The notes: generated from the letters alone by a model not told the origin. Numbered from the stretch's first letter, positions 11,966 through 23,875 are shown. The stretch is DNA of 64,000 nt from Perkinsus chesapeaki (GCA_013115145.1 JAAPAO010000131.1:1-64000); one strand, 5' to 3'. Numbers and translations: made by a program.

Positions 11966-12225
11966 TCAAGTGTCTATTTGTCAATATAGTTTTTAACCTA
12001 CTCAAACGTTCCTCTATTCGTTCGGCTCGGCTGCGGCTGCGGCTGCTGTCGGGTTATTATTGATCACTTGAGATGTAGCGCTGTCAATTAACTAAGTAGG
12101 GTCAATGCCACAACCGAGGCTCGGTTGTGGCAAGGATCTATGCGTGGCGTTTTGGCAAACTAGAGTTGAGGTTGTTATAATAACAGAGCCTCCGATACAG
12201 TGTGCGCTGCTGCTGTATGTTTACC
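11965..12225. other. Intergenic region with a short palindrome
   Basis: No exon is recognised. A perfect inverted repeat, 12-nt arms around one central base, lies at 12107-12131 (arm GCCACAACCGAG). Confidence 0.6.
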
Positions 12226-15200
12226 GATGTTACTGGACAAAGTGCGAATATAGAGGACATCGAGGTCGAGGATCCAGTTGTATTGAGTGTAGACGATGAT
12301 CCTGTGAACCAAATGGTCATACGTAGGCATGAGAGCACCCTCAACCTAGAGCTGGGGTGCTACTGCTGCTGCTGCATTCAGATTCCCTCCTCACGGCAGC
12401 TGGATACCAAGTAGATCAGGCTATGGACGGCTTCGAATGCCTAGAGTTGGCGCCCGAACCATACCATCTCTGCGATAAACGTTTCGGCAGATACTTGGCG
12501 AACAACAAGCTACCAAATCTCATCCTGTTGGATGCAGTGATGCCCGGAATGAGCGGGTCGGTGTTTTGCCACTTACAAGCAAGATGCTGATCCAGATACG
12601 ATGTAGCTCGCAAACTCCGGGAAGACTATCCCCCACGGTTGCCAATAATGATGATAAGTGCGAAATCGAGTACAGATGACGTGGTCAAGGGCCTGGGTGT
12701 TACGTGAGGAACCTACACCCGCATGTCTATGTCCAAGCCGAGAATCAGGTGTAATGATTACCTTTCAAAGCCTTTTGTGAAGGAAGAGGTTTTGGCACGC
12801 ATAGAGACACAGGTAGATCAAACCACTACCAACTTGCCGAAACACCGTCACGTATAGCAGTACGTCGCGATAGAACAATGGGTGAATCCAACAGATTAAC
12901 GTGCTCCTCGCTTAGAATACCGGAATCCGGTTGTCTGTTCTACCTCATGTGTCAAACTTCTATGATAAAGGGCACACTTGTGCGCCTTGGCTGCAGCACT
13001 GAACGTTTTATCAACAACCACAATCTCAGGTAAAGCTAAATGCCTACATTGATCGAATACAGCAGAACGCATACGATACTGCGATGCTCGAGTTCCTTCT
13101 TGGGGATGAGCTCATGAACAAGTGCGATGCCGGGCCCGCGAGCTCCCATCACCGCCGGTGACTCGCCGGCACTCCGTACAGGTTCGTGAAGTGTATCGAT
13201 GAAAATGGCTCTATCGATTTCGAGAAGGTCGGACAGGAAACCGCAGCTGACCTGTAGCATGCGAAATCAAGTGGTGCTCTTTCCTTCTGCACAGATGTCG
13301 CCAAGGAGGAGGAGGTGCTACTATATTGATGATGAAGACCGCTGAGGATATTGAGAACATGGAGGATCTGAAGTGCTTCTCAAACGCATGTGTAAAGAGT
13401 AGCAACATGAGAAGAGTGACGATGGTATGCAGATCGTCTTTGAGAAGCTACTAACAGAAGCAACTGACAGGCAGGGGGGCCCGGCTCTCCGACTAATCCA
13501 TGCCAACCAGCACTTGTGCGCCCTCGTTCATGGAAGCGCCAATCATGCGGCGGGTAAGTGAATGACTATTTCAAATACAATTACATAACTGTATCGTCAA
13601 GGGCTGTCAGTAAATAGTGTCTACTAGCACCACTCTACTTTGGTAAAGTTCCGGCGTTCGGGAGTCAATTCAGTGGATACTAGGAAATGGTGCTTGATCC
13701 AGAGCGTCCGTTTTCATTCTCTAGAACGTCCTTGACACTTCATTAGCACTTTCTTGGTATATTCAGATGCTATTTTATTCGCAAAAAGCTATCTGGAAGC
13801 CCTAAGGGCACTTCCAAGCATGGCACGGGTCAGAGTTAAGCTCGTAGTTCACACAGCCTCTGAGAAAAGCACTGGCGCCGGTGATCCGCTGATCATTGGG
13901 GTGGTTGGGGAGTCAATGCCGAGGTCTGTCACAGTGGGCACAGCAATGTCCAACGCTGGCTATTCGTTCAGGCTATTCGTGGTCAGTAGTGCACTGAGGT
14001 TGGCTCAGTTCATACTTGATGAAGTGCCGATGGCAAACGTCCAAAGGGACAGTTGCGTGCTTGTTACAGACGCCTGTGTGAATGCCCTTGCAGAGGAGGT
14101 GGGCAATGATAGCAAATGATAGCCACTTCAAACTTATCCATCAGCATCTGTCACAGTGTACTTTGGTAGAGCACGCAGAAGTACGCAAGATGGGGGACTT
14201 CCAGAATAACACGAGAACCGGAGAGCCAGTAAGGGTTGCTCATCCCAGCCGAGTTGGAAGCCTCATCAGGTGCATGTTTTTGCTATGGCTAGATCGACTA
14301 TGTCAGAGCCATCGACATCGAGTAAGTGCACCACAAGAACATAGCGTATGGGTTTGCCGGCCAGGGTACTCTTCCGTACAGCAGCAGCATATGATGGCAC
14401 AGAGCACCCTAGGTGAACATGACGAAGAGATAAGAAATCTGAGAGCTCAAGTCAGAGCAGCAGCCACCCGGGAAGCATGAATGGTACTGTACATCTCAGG
14501 TAAAAGAACTCACCGAGAACTACAATGAGAAGATGGCCAGAGCGGAGGAGGCAGCGCGAGCCCCTGCACTAGCAGGGGCTCCACCACCAGCTACTTGGTG
14601 CACTGCAGATGGTGAGGCGCAGCTCCTACGGTAGGGCCAGCTTGGCACGAAGGAACCATTCTCATCGCTAAGGCTGTTTGAGAAGCAAACCGTCACTAAA
14701 AGCCAAAGCAGTGGCTCACGGACGGACCTGCGAGAGGCAAGATTCCCTCTCTTGGCAGTAGCCAGGCTGATAAAACGCAACTCAGGCATTCAAAAGGAAG
14801 CGGACCGCCTCCTTGTCAGATGCTATAAGGTTTTTGAGATCAGAAATGATACGAGCGCTAGGTGAAGATGAATTACTGAGACGCTCTGGATAGGAGTATC
14901 TGTTTCAGATGGAGGAGATACACGAGGAGTTAAGGAGGCCACTGACCTACTAACAATGGAGGCGAGCTAGTTCGATAAGCTTCATTGACACATTCTTGCA
15001 GATGACATCTATACTAGCGGAAACAGATAGAGCAGAAGGCGAGAGCAGGAGCAAGCAAGAGGAAGGTAAGACAGAGAAATCTGGGTCTGGAATAATTAGT
15101 TTGAGGACATCACAATAGTATTGTGATGAGTGGTCGGATGGCGATTGTCACAATACCGTCCATCATCGTCCGACCACTCGTACATTCGAATGTTGGAGAT

Positions 15201-15997
15201 ATCGCCTGAAATTTGGAATGCATAGGTTCTCATTTTCGCGAGTAGCGTATAGCCGTCTTCACGTGACGGGTCCCGCATGTGGCAGATTCATCTAGCGATG
15301 GCGGCATCGGGCAAGAGAGCGGATCTCCTACGGGGCGCCGCGATCGATGGGAGCGTGAGAGGCTGGAGCAGGACGAGCAAGAATGCACGAAACTGAGGTG
15401 CGTTGCTGTTGCATTGTCGACCTATCGGATGCAGGCGTCGACTGAGAGCTCTGAAGTTGGCTCAAGATGTACGCTAGTCGAGGCCCCTTAATCAAGTCAG
15501 AAATGATTAAGTCCCCTTAATCATTTTCAGAAGCGTGATGATGAGAAGTACAGTAACACCAGAGCTACCAGCCCATCAATAGAAGGCGACCAGAGCTACG
15601 AGGTGTTCAATACCGCATGTTGATATCTGTCAGAAGAGTTTCAGTTACTGAGACTAGCGGCCGCTCGAAGAGAGAACGAATTCCTCCAACGCAATCTTCA
15701 GGATGCGCTGGATGAGAAAGTCCGGTAACGTGTCAAGTATTTTTCTTCCGTGGCCGAATTCAGGCGTCTTGGGAAGATCTGGCCAGAAGAATGGCTGAGG
15801 ATTCCCCATCTGCCGTAAGGGACCGAACTTCGACGGCTATCGTTGAAACCCTCACTCGTATCGAGGAAACAGAAGCTGACATTCAACTGTAAGCATCACG
15901 GCTGCCGATTTTTGATTTCCTCCATCTGGTCAGGCTACGATACAAACTTTTAAAGATGCAGGACGGCTACGACATCCCAGATGATAGTGATATCTAA
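12226..15997 (+). CDS. Receiver (REC) domain signalling protein with cyclase-like region and coiled coils (gene model uncertain)
   Basis: Exons from about 12226 to 12840 spell a response-regulator receiver domain: LSVDDDPVNQMVI (acidic pocket), AAGYQVDQAMDGFECL, LPNLILLDAVMPGMSG (phospho-acceptor Asp), LPIMMISAKSSTDDV and NDYLSKPF (conserved Lys). At about 13774-14090 an exon reads RVRVKLVVHTAS...IIGVVGESMPRSVTVGTAMSNAGYSF, which resembles the late core of class III nucleotidyl cyclases. Their metal-binding Asp segment is not visible, so this could be a degenerate cyclase. From about 14400 the exons are rich in Glu, Arg and Gln (EEIRNLRAQVRAAATREA, VKELTENYNEKMARAEEAAR, RENEFLQRNLQDALDE) and end LLKMQDGYDIPDDSDI with TAA at 15995-15997. 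I join these as one gene because I see no clear stop and restart, but two genes are possible. Introns are short and exon edges approximate. Confidence 0.5.
15111..15179. repeat. Nested inverted repeats
   Basis: CACAATAGTATTGTG (15111-15125) folds on itself. The 11-nt arms GAGTGGTCGGA (15128-15138) and TCCGACCACTC (15169-15179) enclose about 30 nt. The whole lies in probable intronic sequence of the receiver-domain gene. Confidence 0.8.
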
Positions 15998-16994
15998 GCG
16001 AAATAAAACTGAGTTTTCTATCTCGACACTTCTTGCGCTATGAGTAGTAACCTACTAACCGTCAGCCACTAATATAAGTTATAAGTGACCCGAGTGTCGG
16101 ACAAGTGCTTTTACAGGCAGACTGTACGCAACAACTTCCATTAACATCAACACTTCAATCAAACATGTCATGCAACCATTTGGCGCGTCCAGTGGCAAAG
16201 TCATCGAATCCACCTGAATGGAGAGTTCACTTTCTGTGAATATAACTGGGTTACGTGATGCCCGTCTGACTGTGGGGCTTTGCAGAACAATTGCGGCTAT
16301 TCGAGGCCCCGGAGGGAGGCTAGAGCTTCGGCCATTCTGGTAAAGTGGAGGGTTCGGGAGCGTGATCTCTCGCCTTGACCTCGGTCTGAGATGAAGCCAT
16401 TCGGTCGAGAATAACGAAATCTTATAGTCATAATATCCATCAGGGGGTCATTCTCACTGAAAAATGCTCAGCGCAAAATCAATGGAAGTTTTGTTATGAA
16501 ATGTTCCTAGACCAACAGGAAACGCCTAATGCATTTTTACTGGAAGCATTTGACGCTCCTCTATGACAGATTGATACTAACAGCCGCAGTCAACTGCTGC
16601 TGCAAACAAACTCACCCTTCTATGCCGTTGTTTGTGCCAACCTCTCTATTGTATCCAAAGGGGTGGAAATGGCAGCGAAATGCTCCCGTAAGAGGCCTGT
16701 GTCGACCGCCTCCGAAAGTGAACTGGGCAGCTTGTCCGGGCATGTAATGTCAGGGGAAATATAGCACAGTGCTATTAGCACTAGTAGGAATATCCACTAC
16801 CTAGATCTGCTTAACCATTTAAGATATAACCGCCACTATAAGATTAACAACATTAACAGGCTGATAGGATAGCAGTGAAAATGAAATGTTACCAGTAGAC
16901 GACAGCAAGTAGTTGACAAAGATAACACAGAGTACTTTAACGATACATTCAACTCATCACCGACGCCGAAATCCGAATAGTCTTGCTCGGGCTA
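15998..16994. other. Convergent intergenic region, nothing recognised
   Basis: This lies between the 3' ends of the plus-strand receiver gene and the minus-strand ArfGAP gene. Short frames here lack domain or splice signals. Confidence 0.5.
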
Positions 16995-17958
16995 CTAAAT
17001 TGTTGCTCGACTCTGATCGTGGCCATGAGAGACATCGTTAATCCAAGAGCTAATGAAAAAGTTGTTTTGCCACCCTGGTTGATGAGGCGCCAATCTCATG
17101 TACTGCGGGTCGATGTGCGATACATCCATATACGCTTGCTCTTTCATGGACAAATGTGAAGGCCCTTCTGAGGTAGTTTCGCTCCACTCAAAGCGCTGCT
17201 TTGATCGCTTCTTCTTTTTCTGAGCCTTCCGAGGCGTGCTGTTGTAGCCGTTTGGCAGCCCTGAAGCCATTGGCGTCGTCGTAGAGTTATTGGAGGCCGG
17301 TCCGCCCAGCCCTAGCGAACCGACGAGCTCACCGTCGCCGAACGCAACCTGACAAAATGAGTATATGTGCACACAGTCACGATAATTTAGCCAATTTTTT
17401 GAACGCGAAATATCATCTGTGTCTTACACAAGGCTCCTTGACCGAGTAGTTAGCAAAGAGTTTAAGCTCGTATTTGTTCCGTATCCATCGCTCAAGGTGC
17501 CGCGATGTGTCCGGATCCAGCCGATCACCTCCGTTACCCGCAGGGAACTGAGTGCCGTCTGGTTTGTGTATGTGTGGTGGGACATTATACCTGAGTAACT
17601 AACTGATCAACTTGCCGTCTGTAGGGGGAGACCTACTCGTAATAATCATTGGCCACTTTGTTGCCGATTGCATCGGCCAATGCTATCCATTCTGGCTTCC
17701 ACTTGTCTATGGTAGCCGACTGAACAAATGTTATATGTGTGCCTATTCCACGGTGGATGCCGGCACAGTTTGTGCCTGAAGCCGAAAGCTGTTGCCAAGG
17801 GGCCGTTCGTGACCCAGTGGAAAGTTACAAATAAAAACTCCGAGGTTGACTGAGGCCCATCGAGGATTAGGAGCGTTGCAGTCGGCGCAGACTGAGTTCT
17901 CGGGCCTGGCAAGTATTTCATCTAGATGGGGGTTTAGTGGGGCCACTGGAGTGCCCAT
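16995..17958 (-). CDS. ArfGAP zinc-finger protein
   Basis: This GTPase-activating protein would switch off Arf-family GTPases in vesicle traffic. The ATG at 17958 starts [19 protein letters not shown]. The zinc finger is [16 protein letters not shown] then [18 protein letters not shown], a CX2C-X16-CX2C array with the catalytic arginine in IHRG. A 49-nt intron splits it inside the codon of the third Cys. Next come [36 protein letters not shown] and [16 protein letters not shown], the usual helical end of the domain. The tail is low-complexity and basic ([19 protein letters not shown]) and ends in TAG at 16995. No BAR, PH or ankyrin domains are seen, so this is a short SMAP/AGFG-like type. Confidence in the domain is high; the intron near 17370-17430 is my best reading. 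Confidence 0.9.
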
Positions 17959-18620
17959 AGAAGTAGTATGGTAAATAATAATAACAACTGATATACAAAT
18001 GAACACTACTGACCAACGACAACAAAAGAAGGACGAGTGTGGCTCGTGAAACTGAAGTTACGGCGACGACCTTGTCAAAGGAACGACACTAGTATATAGC
18101 TAAAACAACAATTGCCTCATTCGAAGCTGCTACTCCGCATGCCTCCTTCTACTATATTCCCCCGAGGTAGCGGACAACGGCTACAACGCCGTCGCCTGGA
18201 CAGACTACTATACTGGGAAAGTGAACAGATGAATGAGACATTGACACCAGAACGGTCGGGCCCAAAACAGTCGAGCCGGGGTTGAATGCCTGCCTAACTC
18301 CAAATACAGATAATGACCGGGAGTGCCGACGTAGTGCTGGGATACGTCACGACCTTGAATACAACCTAGTGATACGAAGGTACTCGTAGATAGTTCGACC
18401 ATTGGCAACTGGGCCCTAGAATGCGGGGAGCCATAGCTCTTGGTGATATACAAAGGGAGAGTTGCTTGCAATAGTACAGGAAATAGAGGTAAGGAGCAGC
18501 AACAACGATTGTGCAAGAGAAGGAGCACGGAAAGATAAAATTGGCATTTGGTCGTTCTTGTTTTTCTTCTTGGTGAGTAGATCGCCACCGTTAGAGTATA
18601 TAGGTCCATCACAACTAGTC
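17959..18620. other. Intergenic region between ArfGAP and the MgtE-like gene
   Basis: It probably holds the 3' UTR of the MgtE-like gene and the promoter and leader of the ArfGAP gene. A 134-codon minus-strand frame (18208-18612) has no recognisable domain and is not supported. Confidence 0.45.
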
Positions 18621-19511
18621 TTATATCATAAAGAGAAGTTGAGCAACATATACCACAATAAGGGAGCCTATAATATCCTGGAAACAGGTCTCACCCGGCC
18701 CAGCACAGGCAGCGGGATCCAACTTAAATACAAACTGCACCAAGAGAGGGGACATCATACCAAATAGCCCACCGATGTTAGCGGTTAAGAATAAAACAAC
18801 AGCAACAACGAAACCAAACCACATATCTTCACCAGATATAGGTCCATGAAGCTTCCATGGACAGAGACCAAGACCGGTGGTCAACATTATGACAACCGAA
18901 AGGAAAAGAGAAGTGACGAAGTTAGCCTTAAGTTCGCCCCAGACTTCGTGACGCCAGGTCTTCTTGGTCACAATGCCCATGGCGAGCCAGCGGCTCATAT
19001 TGCTGCTGTTCTGCAGTGAAAAATTGCCAGCCACGGCAGTGACAACTGCACGTAGGCCCATGAATAGGTCAGCGCGGTCCTCACCAATGAGATTTCCCAG
19101 TTCACTAGAGCCTTGGGTATACAACAAAGACGGAATGAGTTCCAACAACAGAGTCACAAGAAGTGGCGTGAATCTCATCCAGTTTTTACGCAAAAATGTA
19201 GCGTGCTCATAGGGAAGGCTGGGAGCACTCTCTTCATCTGGAGCCACACCATTTCCGTCGTCATCATCATCACCAGCAGCGTCACTAAAGACTTCATCGG
19301 GCGGCGGCAACACCACATCGGCTTTGTCAGGGCTTGAAGGCTTATTAGAGTTAAACTCCTCAGTAACCGCGGTAGAGAGACTGCTGTTACTATTATTACG
19401 GACGTCAAAAGCCTGTAGTGGTGTACCGTCGGGAGGAATGTCGGCAATAGGGCGGTTAGGAATGGTATGGTCATCAGAGTAGGAGAAGGAGCTCGCGTTA
19501 ATAGCACACAT
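18621..19511 (-). CDS. MgtE/SLC41-type divalent cation (Mg2+) transporter, single integral domain
   Basis: An intronless frame of 296 residues, unusual for this window. Residues 1-105 are polar and acidic (DDDDDGNGVAPDEES) and look cytosolic. Five or so hydrophobic helices follow: FTPLLVTLLLELIPSLL, a re-entrant-looking RAVVTAVAGNFSLQNSSNM, FVTSLFLSVVIMLTTGLGL, WFGFVVAVVLFLTANIGGLF, and IIGSLIVVYVAQLLF. The segment FVFKLDPAACAGP before the last helix matches the strongly conserved LKLDPA-GP of MgtE/SLC41. Bacterial MgtE works as a dimer of one such domain with cytosolic N and CBS domains; SLC41 carriers hold two copies. Here only one copy and no CBS domain are visible, so it may dimerise. An upstream exon cannot be excluded. 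Confidence 0.8.
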   Translation of the reverse strand: MCAINASSFSYSDDHTIPNRPIADIPPDGTPLQAFDVRNNSNSSLSTAVTEEFNSNKPSSPDKADVVLPPPDEVFSDAAGDDDDDGNGVAPDEESAPSLPYEHATFLRKNWMRFTPLLVTLLLELIPSLLYTQGSSELGNLIGEDRADLFMGLRAVVTAVAGNFSLQNSSNMSRWLAMGIVTKKTWRHEVWGELKANFVTSLFLSVVIMLTTGLGLCPWKLHGPISGEDMWFGFVVAVVLFLTANIGGLFGMMSPLLVQFVFKLDPAACAGPGETCFQDIIGSLIVVYVAQLLFMI

Positions 19512-19672
19512 GTTTATGGCATTACAGTAGGAGGAAGAAGTTCGAGTTTACGAAACCAGAGCTGACAAAAAATAACAATTCGTATCACCACTCGGAGGAG
19601 AGGAACGCAACGAAAGATTGGTGATGCGGAAGCCTGATCATGGTCATCATGGCATGCATAACAACTGAGGGT

Positions 19673-21831
19673 TTAATTAGGGCAGCCGCCGCCGCCGTAC
19701 TGCTGCTGGTGCTGCTGCTGGTGGTGTTGTTGTTGCTCGTCCTTGTACATTTGCACATTCCTCAGCCAGAGCCTGGTCTTCATGTATGCAGCGTAGGCCT
19801 CTAAACGCTCCTTCTGTTTATCCTTCATTTCCGGCGGTACCAACGACTCCAGCGGTTCCATGAGCTCTTCGTCCAGCTGCGTGCATGCCGTGATGGGGGA
19901 AAGCAACTTTACTGACTGCCACACCGGCGACGGTATCCTTGGCAGCCTGCCTAGTGACACTACTCCATCTGTCGTGAAAGCCGCTGGAGAGGCGGCGCCC
20001 GGCATCCGACTGACCGAAGGATGCACTCGAAGCGGGCCAATAAACGGGGCCGCTCCGGGCGAATTGTGGGGAAGTCCTTCGGTGTAGGCTACGATCTCAT
20101 CCACGCGCCTCTTGCCAGTCTTATCGAGATAAATGAATTGACCCGGGGTCTTCGGTGGGGTTATCTCCCCATCCTCCCACAGCACACCTACGCCGCCGAT
20201 CAGCTCCTCCTCAGCCTCCTTTGCTGCTGGTTTGATGGAATTACGTCTCTCTGCTGTCTGCTGCTGCTGAGGCGGCTGTAGTGGAGGCGGCTGCAGTGGA
20301 GGCGGCTGTAGCGGCTGATGGGGCGGCCCAAACGGCAGGGGAGGTGCCGCGGGCGGCAACTGTGCATATCCAGGCGGAGCTCGATCAAACGAGGATGGTG
20401 GAAGCGAGGGCGAGAGCTGGAACTGGGAGCCAGCGGCCTGTACGAAGGGAGGGGCATTTGAGTTCAGCGGCCGACTCGGAGGAACAGGTCTCCATTGTGT
20501 TGGCATCGGTGGTGATGCTACCGGAGGAGGCAAACCTTGCCCGGCCACCGTCATACCATGCCTGATGTAGGGGGAGTACTGGGACCTGTTATTATTGTGG
20601 TGATGATGGTGGCCGCCGTGATGGTCCATTGGTGGACGGTAACTTCTATGATACTCCGACATGGCTCGCCTAGCCGCCGCGGCAGCTGCCTGGTCATTGC
20701 TCATCATCCTATCGATGCCCGTTTCCCACGGTGGACGATGTCCACTATTCTGGCCATAGGTCAGCCCTGGCGTTGGCATCATTGGGCTGTACTGTATGGG
20801 GTGGTGATGGTTCTGTTGTTGATGGGCGAACGGGTTGATGCCAGGTGGCATGGTGTACCCGCTGGTGGCGTGCCCAGAATAGGCTGCTGGCTTAGGTGGA
20901 GTGAAGCTGCTCATTGATGGAGGGGTGTCCCATGGTTTCCTATGTCCTGTAAAGGTAGCTGGCGGGGAGGGTGGCGGCGGTGGCAGCCGCAAGTGGAAGT
21001 AACTTGGTCGTATAGTCATCACCTCCGGTAGTGCAAATGGCTCGGGCAAAGGCGATAGTCCGTACAGCTTACCCTGGCCAACTTCAGGGAAGGCCACGAG
21101 CTCCGCCGGCTGGGGCCTGCGAGCCTTCTTCTCGTCGTACTCTAACTTAGGATCCACCCAGTTGGGGTCAGCTTCCCGCCCTGGGTACCGCTTCAAGTGG
21201 AACACCGCGTTATGGCGCTGCTGCATATGCCAGAAACCATCGAATTTCCTAGCGTGAAATGGTATGAATTCAGGAGCCATGTGGTCAAATGGTGACGGCT
21301 TCATCCGTGCCACTTGCAATGGTGTCATCCCCGATGAAGGGGTAGAGGCTGGCGATATCTCCGGTGGAGATTCGCCCGGCAAGGGGGGCAACTGTAGGGA
21401 ACAAGCTGAAGCCTAGGCAGATGGAAGCCGCGCTCACCCCAGTAGCCGATCTCCCTTCAGCTTCTCCGGCCACCGGCGTCTGATTAGTGAATAACTTAAG
21501 CTAGTCCCCACTACCTGTTCTATTACCGGCACGAAGGTAAGGCCTTTGCAAAGGGATATCGGTATACGATCCCCCACGGGCCGACTTGGATCAAATACGG
21601 GAGAGTCCTCCGAGAGCAGGGCCGGTAGCTTCCCTCCTATGCTTTCCCGGAGCTTGAGCTCGCCTGGCGTGCAGGTGAAAGATACGTCATCTGTAACCGA
21701 CACTGTACTTTGGCGAAGAGGCAGCCGTTACTACCGCTATCTACTATAGAAGCGTCGCTGCAATCGGACATGTCCCCATGATTTGTAGACTCGTGAGAGA
21801 GCTGCATTACGAAAGAACTCAACTGACGCAT
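19673..21831 (-). CDS. Proline/glutamine/histidine-rich protein of unknown function
   Basis: Three exons fit without a phase break. Exon 1 runs from the ATG at 21831 (MRQLSSFVMQLSHES) to a GTAGTA donor. Exon 2 (DDVSFTCTPGELKLRESIGG) ends with VIEQ near 21510. The long third exon starts LPPLPGESPPEISPAS and ends YGGGGCPN at TAG 19673, about 570 codons. Ordered patches are HARKFDGFWHMQQRHNAVFH, PNWVDPKLEYDEKKARR, GVGVLWEDGEITPPKTPGQF and a C-terminal helix (KQKERLEAYAAYMKTRLWL). Between them lie poly-Pro, poly-His/Asn and poly-Gln tracts. I do not recognise the family. The composition is typical of scaffold or RNA-associated proteins, but no function is assigned. Confidence 0.75.
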
Positions 21832-22139
21832 CCCAGGTCCCCCATCGAATGTACGCAACTCCAGCAATGAAGAACTGCAGAGAGGCAATAATCTTTAATA
21901 GTACCTCATTAATACTAGTCTAATGGGAAGCACTGTGGCTACCACTGAGGTTCATAGCTTTAATAACAATAATATGAAACGGAATCATTATAGTATACCT
22001 GACCACGTATTATCGGGAGGCAGCTTCAGGATTCTCGGACGGTTCAGAAGAGGAAGAGGAGCTCGTGCGTTTACGAGACAACCTGTGAGGGAGGAGGAGG
22101 AGCCCAGAAATAACTAGCGGGGACGACCGAGCTTAGTTG
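21832..22139. other. Intergenic region, nothing recognised
   Basis: This separates the 3' end of the ABHD17-like gene from the start of the proline-rich gene; both are on the minus strand. It should contain the latter's leader. Confidence 0.45.
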
Positions 22140-23631
22140 CTACTCCTGAATAGTGATGGTCCTTCCGTCAGGTCGAGGATCCATCATAAGGTAGCGCACG
22201 AACGCTTTGACTCGACGGTAATATTGGTCCCGATACCTGAAACACTTCACACAGTCATCACCGGGACTAGAACCCACGACCCAAGGATGCATGGCTCCGT
22301 ATTAAACCAATTACCGTATTTCGATGTCGTTATGTGTGGCACCTTTGACCCACCACGGCGGAAATAACGCTTCCGGGCAACCAAGCCGCGCTTCGTCGCC
22401 AGTAACAGCCTCTGCCAGCTGCATCCCATGCTCGCACGGTACCTTAGTAACGTACGCTTTCCATCCGAACTCCCCGGTGTCCGATTACCTCTTCGTCGTC
22501 AGTCCCATGGATAATGAAAACCGGTGGCGGTACGCGAGCTGTCCTTCGACGTGGCGACGCCTCCGCGAAATAATCGGATAATTTTTCTACATTACGATAA
22601 AGATCGAACCTGACACACCTGTCATCCAAAGATTCTTCAGAGGTTGATACACGTACCATGGTGTTCGACGAGGTCTATCATATGACTTATAAACTCTTAA
22701 ACCGCTAGCTATTGCACTATGCAAGATAAGCCCTCCAACAGGAACCTAGAGCGAGAATGGTGGCCCGGTAGAAGGCCGGTGAACTTACTTTGGTGTAGAG
22801 GTCAACTGCTGGGCCAGAACCGATGGATTGGCCGTAGAGGATAATGTTACTGGCCGGGATACCCAGTGATGTTACTGCAAAATCATACCTGGAGACGCAT
22901 ATTATCGGCAGGATTTGACGGAAATATGGTATTATTACACTCTTCTAATTGTACTATACGTGTTAGACTCACTTGGTTTACCACCGTTCAAGCCATACCT
23001 GGGAGCCTGGAATCTTCACGGTGCGAAAAAGCAAATATCTTACCCCGGATAGTCGTACGAAATGAGGTCAACTTTGAGGCGGCGCGCTAGATAACAGTGG
23101 GAGATCCAACTGTACCCTATGTCTAAGAGTTGAGAGAAATATGGTATGAAAAAATGCCCCTCCTATTACCAGTCGAATTGCCGTGGGAAAATATAATAGT
23201 CCATCGATCGGGATTCTCCACTGGCGACGAGTGCTTAAAATGAAACCCGTTTATATCACCAGGGAAGAGGATATGTTCACACGACAGCTTATCATCGCAG
23301 TAATAGGACAGGACGTCCGGTACCTGAATATCTTTAGGTCAGCTTGATGCCCTTGATTAGTAACCCTCTACTACCCTTATCGAAAGCCTTTGTCTTTCGT
23401 CCCGAAGCATAATAACAAGTCTGGTGGGCCCATAGGGATCGTTGCTCTTTTTCCATCGCCTTTTCTTGCATTTCAACGGGGCACCTAGCACTGCATAAAC
23501 CAACCATAACAGCCTTGAATCGCATTACCCTCGTTTGGTGCTATGACGCCATAACCGCTCGGCCGCGGTGGATAGAAGGTCAAAGGGCGGACCTGAGAGT
23601 GTAAAAAATTGCGGTAGTGGAAATTAACCAT
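22140..23631 (-). CDS. ABHD17-type alpha/beta hydrolase (probable protein depalmitoylase family)
   Basis: Members of this family remove palmitate from membrane proteins. From the ATG at 23631 the exons read VRPLTFYPPRPSGYGV, then WTIIFSHGNST (oxyanion region), LISYDYPGYGLNGGKPSE, then SNIILYGQSIGSGPAVDLYT with the nucleophile elbow GQSIGS. Next are LYRNVEKLSDYF, PPVFIIHGTDDEEV (catalytic Asp) and WWVKGATHNDIEIR (catalytic His). The last exon, YRDQYYRRVKAFVRYLMM, ends in TAG at 22140-22142. The order and spacing match ABHD17/FAM108. The cysteine-rich N-terminus that anchors the animal proteins is not evident, so its membrane attachment may differ. At least seven introns are present, and the one before the last exon carries a tRNA T-arm-like motif. 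Exon edges in 22660-23050 are approximate. Confidence 0.85.
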
Positions 23632-23875
23632 GGCCTACCACACAGTCACGACAACCACAGATAGATATGCACCCGAAGCAGCATATTAGAGACATGCACC
23701 TCGAAAGCACTTCTGCAATTCTAGTGTTGGTGACAGAAATTATACATAATCGTTCGCACACTTATAATCGTGAGTGAATTATTTACACCTATATAATCGT
23801 CCGTCATGAATTTCCGCTCATACGGTGTCTCCAGCCCTTTTTCTGGCATAATTTTACTGTCCTTCTATCGAGACC

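Noticed and set aside
16529-16747. A 72-codon plus-strand frame
   Set aside because: It is isolated in AT-rich intergenic DNA without splice or domain support.
18208-18612. A 134-codon minus-strand frame downstream of the MgtE-like gene
   Set aside because: It has no recognisable domain and an uneven composition, and is more likely 3' flanking sequence.
20281-20917. Two plus-strand frames opposite the proline-rich gene
   Set aside because: They are antisense to low-complexity coding sequence and have no domain or splice logic of their own.
22229-22310. Possible tRNA gene in the ABHD17-like gene
   Set aside because: The T-stem does not pair completely and the segment is bounded by splice sites that join conserved exons in phase.
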